64,000 bases of DNA from Leptospiraceae bacterium (GCA_016708435.1 JADJFV010000005.1:320942-384941); one strand, 5' to 3'; counted from the first letter of the stretch, positions 53,710 through 63,523 are shown. Numbers and translations are program-made. Notes: a model not told the origin generated them from the letters alone.

Positions 53710-54925
53710 CTAATTATATAATTTCTCTGTCAAACGAGTTATGAGTAGATTTTGGATTTCTTCTACAGTTACAAAGTCTAGAATTTCTTTTAAGAAACCT
53801 TCTATAATGAGAAATCTAGATTCGTTTTCGGTCAAACCTCTAGACATAAGATAAAACAATTGCTCTGCATTTACTTCACCGACTGTAGCTCCATGCGAGC
53901 ATTTTACATCATCAGCAAATACTTCTAGTTTTGGCATAGACTCAGCTCTTGCTGTTCTTGACATTGTCAGGTTGTTATTTACCTGACTTGCTGTTACATG
54001 AAAAGATGCCTTGGGTATAAAAAGATTACCCGTAAAGATATGATGGGACTTGTCTTTTACAACCGTTTTGAATTTGAGGTTACTGTCTGTTCGACTCGCG
54101 AAATGGGAAATGGTAAACTCAATGTCTTGGAACTCTCGTTTGGAAAGAGTAGTGGCACCAATTGCTTTGATGTTTGCATTCTCTCCGTTTAAATCATTGA
54201 CTACTAAAGTCTTTCCCTTGTAGCCGCCTAAGTTAAAATGATAAAGCTTTAATTCGGAATCTAATCCTTGGTTTGTGATTAGATTTCTAAAATGAAAGGT
54301 TGAATCTTTAAAATCTTCTATAGTGACAAATGTTGATTTTGCGCCATTTTCCATCTCGATATAGGAGAGTGGATTAATCAGGTTAAAATCTTCCGCAGGC
54401 AAAGAATTCATTTTTTCATAAATAGATGCATTGGAAAACTTTTCTAACTTCCAAATCAAGAGTGGACAAAAGAACTTTCCCTTGCGGATAATTTACATTT
54501 AACTGAATTGGCTCTGCAATACTTGTATTGGCTGGAACTTTTGTTAAAATTCCTATGTCAAAAAAACTCAAATTGAGTAGAGCGAAAAAGTTTGCTTTGT
54601 TTTTTTCGAGGAGCTTTTTAAATGAGCTCTCGATATAAACTTTATCGAAAGAATCAACACTTGCAAATTCATTTGCAGCAATTAAGTCCATATTGATAGA
54701 GAAGGAACAGATTTTTCGATTCGTAGAAAGTAAACTATCTAACGAAAAATTGGAAAGATTTACCTTTCGCCATGATTCTAGTTTTGAATCAGGCAAAGAT
54801 GTTTCTTTCAGAAGAGTAAAAGCAGATTTGCGAAGCTCTATCATCCAATCTGGCTCTTCTAAAGAAGACAGAAAAGCTTCAAACTTAGTCTCTATCGTTG
54901 TATTTTTAGAAAGTAGGGCTTCCAT
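53710..54925 (-). pseudogene. sufD: Fe-S assembly protein SufD, one frameshift
   Basis: Two frames, 54925-54416 and 54459-53710, together make a SufD of about 405 residues. The N-terminal half ends with SIAEPIQLNVNYPQGK; the C-terminal half restarts at LLIWKLEKFSNASIYEK and carries the conserved VKCSHGATVGEV with its histidine. Removing one base from the run GGGAAA (54476-54481 on the plus strand) joins them. A break in a gene of an otherwise intact operon is odd, because SufD is needed by the SufBCD scaffold; a single base-calling error is as likely as loss. It starts three bases after the sufC stop. Confidence 0.85.
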
Positions 54926-54928
54926 ATT

Positions 54929-55678
54929 TTACTTTGCGGCTCCAGCGGTTACCCAGTCGTATCCGTTATCTTCTAGCTTTAGAGCAAGTTCTTTTCCGCC
55001 GGTTAGCGCGATTGTTCCGTCAATGAATACATGCACAAAATCAGGGGTGATATAATTTAACATTCTCTGATAATGGGTAATGAGTAAAATCGCATTGTCT
55101 TTTGACTTATAGCGATTAATTCCATCACATACAATCTTGAGTGCATCAATGTCAAGTCCTGAATCGGTTTCGTCTAGTATGGCGAGTAACGGTTTAAAAA
55201 GCGACATTTGTAAAATTTCGTTTCGTTTCTTTTCTCCACCTGAAAAACCATCATTTACATAGCGGCTAACAAAAGAGTCATCCATTTGTAAAAGTTTCAT
55301 AGCCTCTTTTAAGTCTTTACGAAAGTCTTTGATTGCTATTTCTTTTCCAGTTAGACTTTTTAGGACTGTGCGTAAAAAGTTTGCAACGGTTACTCCCGGT
55401 ATGCCGGTAGGATATTGGAAACAAAGAAAAATTCCTTTCTTGGCTCTCTCATCTGTTTTAAGACCTAGAATCGATTCACCGCGAAATAAAATATCGCCTT
55501 TCGTAATTTCATAATTGGGATGACCCATGATGATATTAGAAAGAGTGCTTTTACCGGAACCGTTTTTTCCCATGATGGCGTGCACTTCCCCCGCATTGAT
55601 TGTGAGGTTAACGCCTTTTAAAATTTCTTTCCCTTGAATACTTGCGTGTAAATCTACTATTTTTATAAGCTCGGACAA
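54929..55678 (-). CDS. sufC: Fe-S assembly ATPase SufC
   Basis: ABC-type ATPase of the SufBCD scaffold. The 249-residue protein has Walker A GKNGSGKST, Q-loop FQYPTGIPGV, signature FSGGEKKRNEI, Walker B LAILDETDSGLD and H-loop ITHYQRML, all typical of SufC. The start is a TTG (55678). It leads the minus-strand suf cluster in this window; sufB, usually adjacent, is not found here. Confidence 0.95.
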   Translation of the reverse strand: MSELIKIVDLHASIQGKEILKGVNLTINAGEVHAIMGKNGSGKSTLSNIIMGHPNYEITKGDILFRGESILGLKTDERAKKGIFLCFQYPTGIPGVTVANFLRTVLKSLTGKEIAIKDFRKDLKEAMKLLQMDDSFVSRYVNDGFSGGEKKRNEILQMSLFKPLLAILDETDSGLDIDALKIVCDGINRYKSKDNAILLITHYQRMLNYITPDFVHVFIDGTIALTGGKELALKLEDNGYDWVTAGAAK

Positions 55679-55754
55679 ATTATATAGTCTCCCTAAACAC
55701 TAATGTCATAATTCCAAGTATTAGACTTAGTGCAATAGAAAACCTTGCTAGTTT

Positions 55755-57008
55755 TTATTCGTAATTCCAGTTTACGCGAGCGATTAGAATAGTGTCAGAT
55801 GCTATGGTGAAAGTAAAAATTACATATTGGGATTGGGTTTGGATGTCATAAAGAGGCTTTGTAACTCCCCATTTCTTCTTAAAAAAATAGGTTTCTGATT
55901 TATGTTTGATGAAGTAGGGCTTCCAAGCGTAGTTATTTTGCATACTAGTGTCACTTATTAGCCATTCATTGTCGGATAAGCGAGTATAAGAAGGCGATGT
56001 CTGGTATCCATTCATATCAGTTAGAAGGACATGGATAATATGATCAGGGAAATCTTTTAGTCGGTGAGCTAGGATGTCCTGAGGACGGATAGTCTCATCT
56101 GAGGAAACCTTCTTCTCTAATTCTTCAAAAATGGACGAAAGAGAGTCTATGATATATTGGAGCTTATGAAAATCTTCTACAATCTCCATGAAGCGAATTC
56201 CACTGAATTTTTCGAGACTATCTTTTAATTCATTCGAATAAGATTGTTTGGATTGAAAAGCGTTAGTCGCTTTTGAAAAGTAAAATCCTTGCAAAAGACT
56301 AGCACCCATTTTAAATGCTAGAGTAAGTTCTTGTTCTGTCTCAATTCCTTCAAACAAAAGCTCTGATCCAAGCTTTACCGACATTTCAGAAAGTGCTGTT
56401 AAGACTTGCATGAAAGAATTACTACCTAAAGATTCACGCATGATCTTAATATCTACTTTGATAATATCGGGATGTATATATCCAATGCGCTCTAGGTTAG
56501 AAAAACCAACGCCTACATCGTCTATCGCAATTTTAAAACCATAATTTCGAAAAATTTCAACCATCTTTAAAAGACGTTCCATTTTTCCCTGGAATTCGTC
56601 TTCTGTAATCTCAATGATGATGTTGTCTTTATTGATTCCGTATTTTTCAACGAGTTGAATCATATGAAATCGAGTTGGGTCAAGAAGCTCTTCTTGGTGA
56701 ACAGTCGAGAGCATATTTGGCATCATGTTAAAAAAAAGTTTTGTGTTTGTGCCGGTGGATTTTAAATAGCGAATTGCTTTTTCGCGAATGAGTCTGTCAA
56801 CTTGCACTTTCTCGGAGAGATTTGTTGTTTTTCCATGAAAGAAAGATCCTAGAGACATGAATTCGTTGTGACTTGCTGAGTAAATTCTGCCTAATACTTC
56901 GTAACCTAAAATATCGCGTGTGATTGTATTGATAATTGGTTGAAAGTGAGGAACAAAGTTGTCGTCACTTAAAAACTCATTACTGATCTCTGGTAGAATT
57001 TTAATCAT
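55755..57008 (-). CDS. EAL-domain protein (c-di-GMP phosphodiesterase type)
   Basis: A 417-residue cytoplasmic protein. The EAL domain is at about residues 15-260: YEVLGR (EVL in place of EAL), NIIIEITEDEF, IDDVGVGFSNL, IKVDIKIM and LLFEGIETEQE. The metal- and base-binding acidic residues are mostly kept, so phosphodiesterase activity is plausible. The C-terminal 150 residues are beta-rich and unrecognised, perhaps a regulatory domain. Divergent from the HATPase-HDOD gene. Confidence 0.85.
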   Translation of the reverse strand: MIKILPEISNEFLSDDNFVPHFQPIINTITRDILGYEVLGRIYSASHNEFMSLGSFFHGKTTNLSEKVQVDRLIREKAIRYLKSTGTNTKLFFNMMPNMLSTVHQEELLDPTRFHMIQLVEKYGINKDNIIIEITEDEFQGKMERLLKMVEIFRNYGFKIAIDDVGVGFSNLERIGYIHPDIIKVDIKIMRESLGSNSFMQVLTALSEMSVKLGSELLFEGIETEQELTLAFKMGASLLQGFYFSKATNAFQSKQSYSNELKDSLEKFSGIRFMEIVEDFHKLQYIIDSLSSIFEELEKKVSSDETIRPQDILAHRLKDFPDHIIHVLLTDMNGYQTSPSYTRLSDNEWLISDTSMQNNYAWKPYFIKHKSETYFFKKKWGVTKPLYDIQTQSQYVIFTFTIASDTILIARVNWNYE

Positions 57009-57186
57009 ACGTATTTTACACTCGTTTCTTACTAAGTTAGAATTTCAATAAAAAGCAAGAATTTTATTTTAGTTTTTAAGCAAAGATGCTTTTTTCCTTA
57101 TTGCAGTTTGCATATTTCTACTCTAGTTGTTGTTTGGATTTTTCTTACATCTTTTCGAAAATATCTTCGATATTTTGAAACAGAGT

Positions 57187-57216
57187 TTGACATATACTTT
57201 GCTTAGTCAAATATCA
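57187..57216 (+). promoter_or_regulatory. Candidate promoter upstream of the HATPase-HDOD gene
   Basis: An exact TTGACA at 57187-57192; the -10 position 17 bases on reads AATATC (57210-57215), a weak match. It lies 43 bases before ATG 57258. Confidence 0.3.
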
Positions 57217-57257
57217 TCCTATCAAGTGAGTGCTTTATAAAATTATCAAATTCAACA

Positions 57258-58742
57258 ATGGACAATTTCGAAGAATTAAAACAAACAGCTATGGAAGGAA
57301 GCGATGTAGAAATTACTTTCCGCTATATCACTGACGAAGATCTTCAACAGATATATAGCCTTCTACATCAAATATTGCATCGGATAGGAAAGATTTATCT
57401 CTCCGAATACATCTTCATGATGCTTAAGGAAATTTTAGTTAACTCGATTCGTGCTTCCGCCAAACGAGAATTCTTTGCTAGAAATTCTCTCGATCCAGAA
57501 AGACAAGAAGATTATAATATTGGAATTGTTCGTTTTAAAAATGAAATTATTTTAAATTGGTCAGAGCATGTTGGTTTTTTAAATCGATCTCGATTCTTTA
57601 TTGTGTTAAAGTTTAGATTTGAAAATGGACTTGTAATTGAGGTAATTAACAATTCGCCGCTTGTAGAGCATGAAAGAATTCGAATCAATTCCCGTTTAAC
57701 AGCAGCGGATAAATATAAAAATATCTTAGAGGCATACAGTGATCATTCCGATTCACAAGAAAGTGCCGGTCTTGGGATTGTAATGACTGTATTACTTCTT
57801 AAGAGCATTGGTTTGGATAAATCCAATTTCAAGATTGAATCAGTAGAAGGTCATACTGTTACTTCCCTGCTTGTCCCAATCCAGATTATTCCAGTAGAAA
57901 TTGTCAGCGAGATTAGAGAAAAAATTCTACAAGAAGTTGATATGCTTCCCTCTCTTCCTGAATCGCTCAAGAAAATAATGCAGATGTGTAATTCGGAAAA
58001 CTTAGATTTCCCAACACTCGCTCTAGAAATAGAAAAGAACCCTGCACTTAGTGCGGATTTATTGAAACTTTCCAACTCTTCAAGTTTTGTCACGCGAACC
58101 AATGTCAATACAATTCTACAAGCAATTAAGATTGTTGGCTCTGACAATGTTTTAAGTATGTTGTATGCTGTTAGCTCCTATAAGGTTATCAAAGAAAAAT
58201 TTCCACGTATGGAAAAAGAGTGGGAACATGCAAATAAAACAAGTATTTTCGCAGTCAAGATTGCGCAGGATTTTGGAATAGAAAAATCAATAGAAGCAAT
58301 TAACGTAGGAGCACTCCTTCACGATATCGGAAAGATTTTATTACTAGCAGTAGAAGGAAAACTTTTTGTGGCTATTCAAGAATTGACCAAAAATTTGCAA
58401 ATGGAAAATACCCGTGCCTTAGAAGAAGCATCCATCGGGATAAGCCATTCCGAACTAGGAATGCTTCTTGCGAATAAATGGAATTATCCGAAAGAGCTTT
58501 CTGCCATTATTCAATTTCACCAGGATCCTTTCATGGCACCCTTAGAGTTTAAAAGAAGTGTAGAAGTAGTCTATCTTGCAAATATTCTTGCCAATAAAAC
58601 GGAAGGAGAAGTAAACTTCTATTCTTTTAATTTAGATGTCCTACATAGTTTTAATATTTATACAGCGGAAGATTTTAATTCCTTTCATTACAAACTAGAA
58701 TCTCATTACCACTCGAACAATAAAAATCCTTTCTTTGGATAG
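57258..58742 (+). CDS. HATPase-like / HDOD fusion protein
   Basis: A 494-residue cytoplasmic protein. The first 215 residues form a GHKL ATPase-like domain (MMLKEILVNSIRASAKR, QESAGLGIVMTVLLLK), alike to the stand-alone protein at 35835. Residues about 225-430 form an HDOD domain: VDMLPSLPESLKKIMQM, LEIEKNPALSADLLKLSNS, ALLHDIGKILLL and AIIQFHQDP. HDOD domains act in signalling and are often enzymatically silent; here HD is present but the full metal set is not certain. The fusion suggests a link between partner switching and second-messenger control, consistent with the divergent EAL gene. Confidence 0.85.
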   Translation: MDNFEELKQTAMEGSDVEITFRYITDEDLQQIYSLLHQILHRIGKIYLSEYIFMMLKEILVNSIRASAKREFFARNSLDPERQEDYNIGIVRFKNEIILNWSEHVGFLNRSRFFIVLKFRFENGLVIEVINNSPLVEHERIRINSRLTAADKYKNILEAYSDHSDSQESAGLGIVMTVLLLKSIGLDKSNFKIESVEGHTVTSLLVPIQIIPVEIVSEIREKILQEVDMLPSLPESLKKIMQMCNSENLDFPTLALEIEKNPALSADLLKLSNSSSFVTRTNVNTILQAIKIVGSDNVLSMLYAVSSYKVIKEKFPRMEKEWEHANKTSIFAVKIAQDFGIEKSIEAINVGALLHDIGKILLLAVEGKLFVAIQELTKNLQMENTRALEEASIGISHSELGMLLANKWNYPKELSAIIQFHQDPFMAPLEFKRSVEVVYLANILANKTEGEVNFYSFNLDVLHSFNIYTAEDFNSFHYKLESHYHSNNKNPFFG

Positions 58743-58771
58743 TTGATATTATCCGCTTTATAGAAAAAAGA

Positions 58772-58977
58772 TTTGCCACAGAGGCACAAAGACACAGAGA
58801 TGGCGAAAGATTCATATAAACAGAATAATGTTTGGTTTATAATTCTGGCTTGTTTATTATACAATGATGATGCTATTCTTGAATGCAATTCTTTTATTCG
58901 TTGTCTTTTACATGATGCACTTGAATAAAATTGGTAATATATCATAACCCTCGGTGACTCTGTGCCTCTGTGGCAAA
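58772..58977. repeat. Element with terminal inverted repeats of CACAGAGGCACAGAG type
   Basis: TTTGCCACAGAGGCACA at 58772-58788 is exactly complementary to 58961-58977; the match extends with three mismatches over about 28 bases. The core of about 150 bases is AT-rich and has no supported gene. MITE-like in form. Confidence 0.75.
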
Positions 58978-59079
58978 AAAACTGATTTGTCACAAACGAT
59001 TTCTTTTTTTATTTGGGGCGTAATTTTCTTGTAACATCACTTTGCGATAGTATCAAACATATACAATAGGAGATTTACT

Positions 59080-59859
59080 ATGGCGATCAGCATCATTCAA
59101 AACAAACAGGGAATTGAGAGAAAGCTTGAAGTTCGTTTGGCGGAAAATCAATATGAAATTGAACAAACACTTGCGCTTCGTTACAATGTATTCAATTTAG
59201 AAATGGGGGAAGGTCTTCCTGAGTCAAGACAGTCACAAAAGGACAGAGACGCGTATGATTATTATTGTGATCACCTAATTGTAAAAGACGAGACACAAGA
59301 TAAGATCGTTGGCACCTATCGCATTCTCAAACGATCCGTTGCGAAAGAAAACATTGGATTCTATTCAGAAACAGAATTCGATCTTAGAAAGCTTTATGAT
59401 TTAGAAGATGATGTTGCCGAAGTAGGTAGAAGCTGTGTGCACCAGGATTATCGGGATGGCTCTGTGATTTCCCTTCTCTGGTCTGGATTCGGAGAATATA
59501 TGTTGGAGAATAATATCCGTTATCTGATGGGATGTGGCTCTATTCATTCTAAAGATCCTTTGGTCGCCTCTCAAGCCTACGCATATCTGAGAGAAAACAA
59601 CGCATTAGCCGGTGATGAATTAGGTGTCAGCCCTTATGCAACACATGCTCTAGAAGGATTTGATCCAAACTACTTAATCGAAGACAAAAAAGCAGTTTAT
59701 AAAACAATTCCTCCTATCATTAAAGGCTATGTTCGATTAGGTGCTAAAATATGTGGCTATCCGGCATTAGACGATGTATTTGGGACAACAGATGTATTTG
59801 TTTTATTTGATCGTAAAGAAATAGATGCCCGCTACGGAAAGCATTATTTAAAAGAATAA
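59080..59859 (+). CDS. GNAT-type N-acyltransferase (OlsB-like)
   Basis: A 259-residue acyltransferase of the group that includes ornithine-lipid synthase OlsB and hemolysin-like proteins: RLAENQYEIEQTLALRYNVF, DYYCDHLIV, KIVGTYRIL, EVGRSCVHQDYRDGSVI, LMGCGSIHSKDP and ICGYPALDDVFGTTD. These transfer an acyl group from ACP to an amine, often to make lyso-ornithine lipid. AGGAG sits at ideal spacing before ATG 59080. No OlsA partner is adjacent, so the acceptor is uncertain. Confidence 0.85.
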   Translation: MAISIIQNKQGIERKLEVRLAENQYEIEQTLALRYNVFNLEMGEGLPESRQSQKDRDAYDYYCDHLIVKDETQDKIVGTYRILKRSVAKENIGFYSETEFDLRKLYDLEDDVAEVGRSCVHQDYRDGSVISLLWSGFGEYMLENNIRYLMGCGSIHSKDPLVASQAYAYLRENNALAGDELGVSPYATHALEGFDPNYLIEDKKAVYKTIPPIIKGYVRLGAKICGYPALDDVFGTTDVFVLFDRKEIDARYGKHYLKE

Positions 59860-59879
59860 GGATGTCTACTCAGAATTTC

Positions 59880-59933
59880 TTGCCACAGAGGCACAGAGTC
59901 ACAGAGGGTTATGGAATCGTGCCTATGTGGCAA
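59880..59933. repeat. Compact palindrome of the CACAGAGGCACAGAG type
   Basis: TTGCCACAGAGGCAC (from 59880) pairs with CGTGCCTATGTGGCAA (59918-59933) around a 25-base middle. Same termini as the element at 58772-58977. Confidence 0.7.
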
Positions 59934-59977
59934 TGTATTATGTTGAGTAATTACGAATGAGGTGTTTTTAATCCATC

Positions 59978-60964
59978 ATGCTGAAAGGACTGCGAAGACT
60001 CAATCGATACGAGAACAGGATTTTTAAGATTGCGAAAGACGGAGGAAAACTTGTCCGTCTTTCGCAAATTGGATTTTCTAGAAAGACAAAAGATAATTTT
60101 AGATTTCCCGTTTATTCTCTTGAGATAGGAACAAAATCAGCGGTTAAGAATAATCCAGTTGGTATTGTTGCAGGCGTTCATGGACTTGAGACGATAGGCG
60201 TAAGAGTAGCTCTTGATTTTTTAGAGTATCTAGTCAATTCTAAACACCAAGAATTTTTACCAGAAATTTTTAATGGAGATGTGGGTATTGTCTGTTTGCC
60301 GATGATAAATCCTGGCGGAATCGCACAGACTTCTCGCTCTAATCCTGCCGGAGTTGATTTAATGAGAAACTCAGGAATCGATGCAGTGAGTGCTCCATTT
60401 TTTTTCGGTGGGCATAGGATTAGTTCTTCTCTTCCTTATTTTAGAGGAAAGTATTTAGAGCCAGAATCTAGAATCGTATATCGATTTATGAAAAAATATT
60501 TTTTCCCAAACGAGACTGCTATCATGCCTCTTCTAGATATTCATTCAGGATTTGGAACAGTGGATCATGTATGGTGGCCGTTTGCCTTTACCCACGAGCC
60601 TTGTGCGGATGAGGCAATATATAAAAAAATGGCAATGCATCTTAGTGAAAAGAATTTACATACACAGTATCAATATGGACAGCAAAGTGAAATCTATACA
60701 ACGCATGGAGATTTATGGGATCGATTTTATTTGCAGTTTAGAAATTTAATCGAAATCAATAAAAGAAAGTCCCGATTTTTGCCTTGGACTCTTGAGATAG
60801 GAACCTGGTCTGATATACCCGATAATCCATCAAAACTCAGTCGTAAACGTGGAATCTTTAATCCTGCCAAAGAAAATAAGCAAGCAGTCATAAAGAATTA
60901 CCGGAACTTTCTGCGAGACTTTGTGCGGCTATCTTGTATTAAACCCTCGTATTGGTTTAAATAG
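59978..60964 (+). CDS. M14-like zinc carboxypeptidase / deacylase
   Basis: A 328-residue protein with the M14 / AstE-type zinc site: HGLE (His and Glu ligands, near residue 70), PMINPGG, DLMRN with the substrate-binding Arg, DIHSGFG with the third zinc ligand, and TLEIGTW with the catalytic Glu. The insertions FFFGGHRISSSLPYFRGKY and HVWWPFAFTHEP are unusual for the family. It is cytoplasmic, with no signal peptide. Aspartoacylase-like deacylase activity is the alternative. Convergent with the ceramidase-like gene, overlapping by eight bases. Confidence 0.8.
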   Translation: MLKGLRRLNRYENRIFKIAKDGGKLVRLSQIGFSRKTKDNFRFPVYSLEIGTKSAVKNNPVGIVAGVHGLETIGVRVALDFLEYLVNSKHQEFLPEIFNGDVGIVCLPMINPGGIAQTSRSNPAGVDLMRNSGIDAVSAPFFFGGHRISSSLPYFRGKYLEPESRIVYRFMKKYFFPNETAIMPLLDIHSGFGTVDHVWWPFAFTHEPCADEAIYKKMAMHLSEKNLHTQYQYGQQSEIYTTHGDLWDRFYLQFRNLIEINKRKSRFLPWTLEIGTWSDIPDNPSKLSRKRGIFNPAKENKQAVIKNYRNFLRDFVRLSCIKPSYWFK

Positions 60965-61655
60965 CTTTTTCGATTTCTCTCTGGCTATAAAATTTATAAA
61001 AGAACAAAAAACACAAAGAGGATAATACATGCCATACTGCATGTCCTTGCACAATATGGTTGGAAGGATTGCAAGCAATTCTTTTAAAATCCAAAATCCA
61101 AGCAGTAAAGGCAAGGGCTAAAGCGGCAATGGCTAACTTATAATAAAAATAGGAATAGTCTTTGTTGGATTTTCGGAACAAATAGTATTCAAAAGCAAAT
61201 CCGGCTAATACCTGTAAGCCGAAAATTGGAATTCCAAATGGTTTGAATAAAAACAATAAACCCATAGAAGTAAAGAGTAGGGCAAGCAGGGTTAAATTCT
61301 GATTATTCGCAGAAATGAATTTAGCACGCCTTAGATTTATACTGAGTACCATGGCAGAGAAAAGATACATAGAAGATAAATCAAAGAATTGAAATAAAAA
61401 AGTAAAGCTCGCATGGTATAAAAAGGAAGCTATACCTGTTAAGATTGCAATCGGTCCTATATAACGAATGTAAGACAACTTATCTTTTCTATTTTGCAGC
61501 AGTAGATAAATTCCAATCGCAATAAACGCAAGGTTTGACCATGTGTTAGAAGGTTGCGTAATATAAGAGCATAGATTGTCTTCACAGTATTTAATCGTAG
61601 GAGGAAGAAAAGAACTCCAGGGACATTCAGGTAGTAGTGGGATAATTGGTTCCAT
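60957..61655 (-). CDS. Ceramidase-like integral membrane protein
   Basis: A 232-residue protein with about seven membrane segments. Family motifs of alkaline ceramidases (CREST superfamily): PSNTWSNLAFI, SFLYHASFTFLFQFFDLSSM with Ser/His/Asp, and near the end QGHAVWHVLSS with two His. These supply the zinc ligands and Ser seen in the family. Bacterial members may hydrolyse sphingolipid or other amide lipids. Its neighbour is an M14-type enzyme and the next unit is an acyltransferase, so a membrane-lipid theme is possible. Confidence 0.8.
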   Translation of the reverse strand: MEPIIPLLPECPWSSFLPPTIKYCEDNLCSYITQPSNTWSNLAFIAIGIYLLLQNRKDKLSYIRYIGPIAILTGIASFLYHASFTFLFQFFDLSSMYLFSAMVLSINLRRAKFISANNQNLTLLALLFTSMGLLFLFKPFGIPIFGLQVLAGFAFEYYLFRKSNKDYSYFYYKLAIAALALAFTAWILDFKRIACNPSNHIVQGHAVWHVLSSLCFLFFYKFYSQREIEKAI

Positions 61656-62544
61656 AGTATCTACTTCCTATTTTGAATGATACTGTATTTGGGAAAGTCT
61701 ATTCTGAAATTCATTTGTTTCTTTTTTGTTACGGTTTGAATAGTAAAATTACCACGGATGAACACAGATGGACACGGATGATTGAATGATGTTGTAATTT
61801 TAATTAAGAAGGGAATTGTAGGATTGGCATCCCTGCCTGTCCATTGAATAGGCAAAGTCCAATTTAAGAATGCAATGTAATCAACTGCTCTGGTAATATT
61901 TTCTAAAAAAATTTTTATTAATTTTATCATATATAATTTCCTTACTTCATTTCACTCCGATTTCTTCGGAGTTGAGTTGTTTTGTTTTCATATCATCCTT
62001 CTTCGCTTTTGCTTACCTCTCCCCAACTTTATCGTTGTTGCGGTATATAGCTGTATTCCCCCTCTCCTAATGGGAAAGGGGTTTCTTACTGTTATGCGCT
62101 TTAAGCAAGAATAGATGTAGTTCAGTTAAAATAATCTTCGTATGCGGCTAATCGAAAATCAACTGAAATTATTTTTTGTGAGATATTTTTTCTCAATAAT
62201 TACGCAGTTGCAACAGTTTTTAGTGCAACTATGTAATTAGTTACTATTCACAGTGTCACAGCAAACCTGCTGGTAAGAATTTTTAAACACAAAGGACACA
62301 AGGGCAGTTGCGGCATTATGAAATTAACCCTGTGTATACACTTCGTATAAGAAGACGTTTACTATTGTGCGATTATAATGGGGCATCAAACTCGGTTATG
62401 ATACTATGTAGACTCTTGAGCCAGGTGGCATCTGCACCGAGTTTAATGCGGGTTATCCACTGTCTTTGAGTTATAGTCTTCTTATAGGAAGGTAAAAGGA
62501 AACTACTTGTGGTTATTGGTTTGATTGAAAAATTGTGATTCAAG
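61656..62544. other. Poorly coding region with repeats and hairpins
   Basis: No gene is supported. Contents: an ACCACGGATGAACACAG-type repeat at 61751-61780, a CCCCCTCTCC/GGAAAGGGG hairpin near 62058-62088, an imperfect inverted repeat at 62197-62239 (TAATTACGCAGTTGCA and its complement, 14 of 16), and an ACACAAAGGACACAAGG fragment near 62287. A frame at 61661-61930 is repeat-derived. Confidence 0.6.
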
Positions 62545-62989
62545 AATTCATTCCTCTTTCTTGACAATTCCGATAAGTCCCATACATATCTCCATTATCA
62601 CTAATGACCAACGCAGAATTGTCGAGCGCAACTGGAATTTGTTTCATTCCTTTTAGAAACTGGTCTAAGCTTTTCTCCTTTTTCAGCAAGTGATTCAGGA
62701 CGACAGTAAACAACGATTAACTGCGGTCCAAAATTACTAGCAACTCTTCCGCGAAGAAAACCACCATAGTCTGGCTCGTCATCGACTATATGCTCGTATC
62801 CTCTAGGTAGATTCTTGCCGTGTGATTCTTTGCGTCGTGTAATTTCCCATCGGGATAAATCCAAAAAACAAAGTCGGGGCTAAGATGTGTAAACTGCTTA
62901 ATTGCTTTTCTGCGTCCAGAATATTTTTCTCTTAAGAAATCAAATGTCTTGGATGCTTCTTCTCTGGTTATGGAGCCTTTTGTGATCAT
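62545..62989 (-). pseudogene. Frameshifted gene of unknown family
   Basis: From ATG 62989 the frame reads MITKGSITREEASKTF, then REKYSGRRKAIKQF and DFVFWIYPDGKLHDAKNH, and stops at 62786. The continuation is in other frames: DDEPDYGGFLRGRVASNF, PQLIVVYCRPESLAEKGEK, then LDQFLKGMKQIPVALDNSA and ISDNGDMYG. Coding character carries across at least two breaks, so a protein of about 140 residues has been lost or mis-sequenced. I do not recognise it. Confidence 0.5.
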
Positions 62990-63062
62990 AATAATACACC
63001 CACTTAATTCAAAAATTATTATTGTTCATTATATAAAAACTGTAATTGTTTTATTGTTTAAA

Positions 63063-63249
63063 ATGGCTTTTTCAAAATCTGAATTCCTTCCTTTTTTCTA
63101 GCTTCGATTTGACTATTCCTCTGAGCGAAAATTTGTCAGCTTGCTTTGGGTCCAATTCATTTACAGAAAAAATCTTTGATTGCTTGCTTTATTATTCTCT
63201 AATTTCAGAATTAAAAGACTTTCTCATTCTTTCATGTTCTTTCATTGCT
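63063..63249 (-). pseudogene. Possible remnant of a small antitoxin-like gene
   Basis: On the minus strand AAGGAGAATAGC precedes ATG 63249 at ideal spacing; the frame gives MKEHERMRKSFNSEIRE and stops. Other frames continue with IIKQAIKDFF and SVNELDPKQADKFSLRG, then KSKLEKRKEF. The amphipathic, charged pattern and size would suit an antitoxin. Weakly supported. Confidence 0.3.
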
Positions 63250-63523
63250 ATTCTCCTTTTTAACCTTCGGAGCTTATTTATTTTGCTACACTAAGATCCT
63301 GATTTCGTCTGAACTGAACATGAATTCTTTTTAAACTCATAATCGGAAGGCCTTCTTGGGATTGAATTTTTCATTTCTACAAGAATAGAAATCCTTGTAG
63401 AAATCCATTTTGGTTTTTTAATTGACGAATCTCTATGGAATTTTAGGATTAGCTAAAGATTTATCAATGCTATTTTTGAAAAGGTAAGATAGTTGAAATA
63501 CTTTAAATACATTCAGTGCAAAA

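Noticed and set aside
61661..61930. 89-codon open frame on the minus strand
   Set aside because: It includes a dispersed repeat (61751-61780) and shows no recognisable domain or start signal.
63046..63294. 82-codon open frame on the plus strand
   Set aside because: The opposite strand has a better ribosome-binding site and more protein-like pieces.
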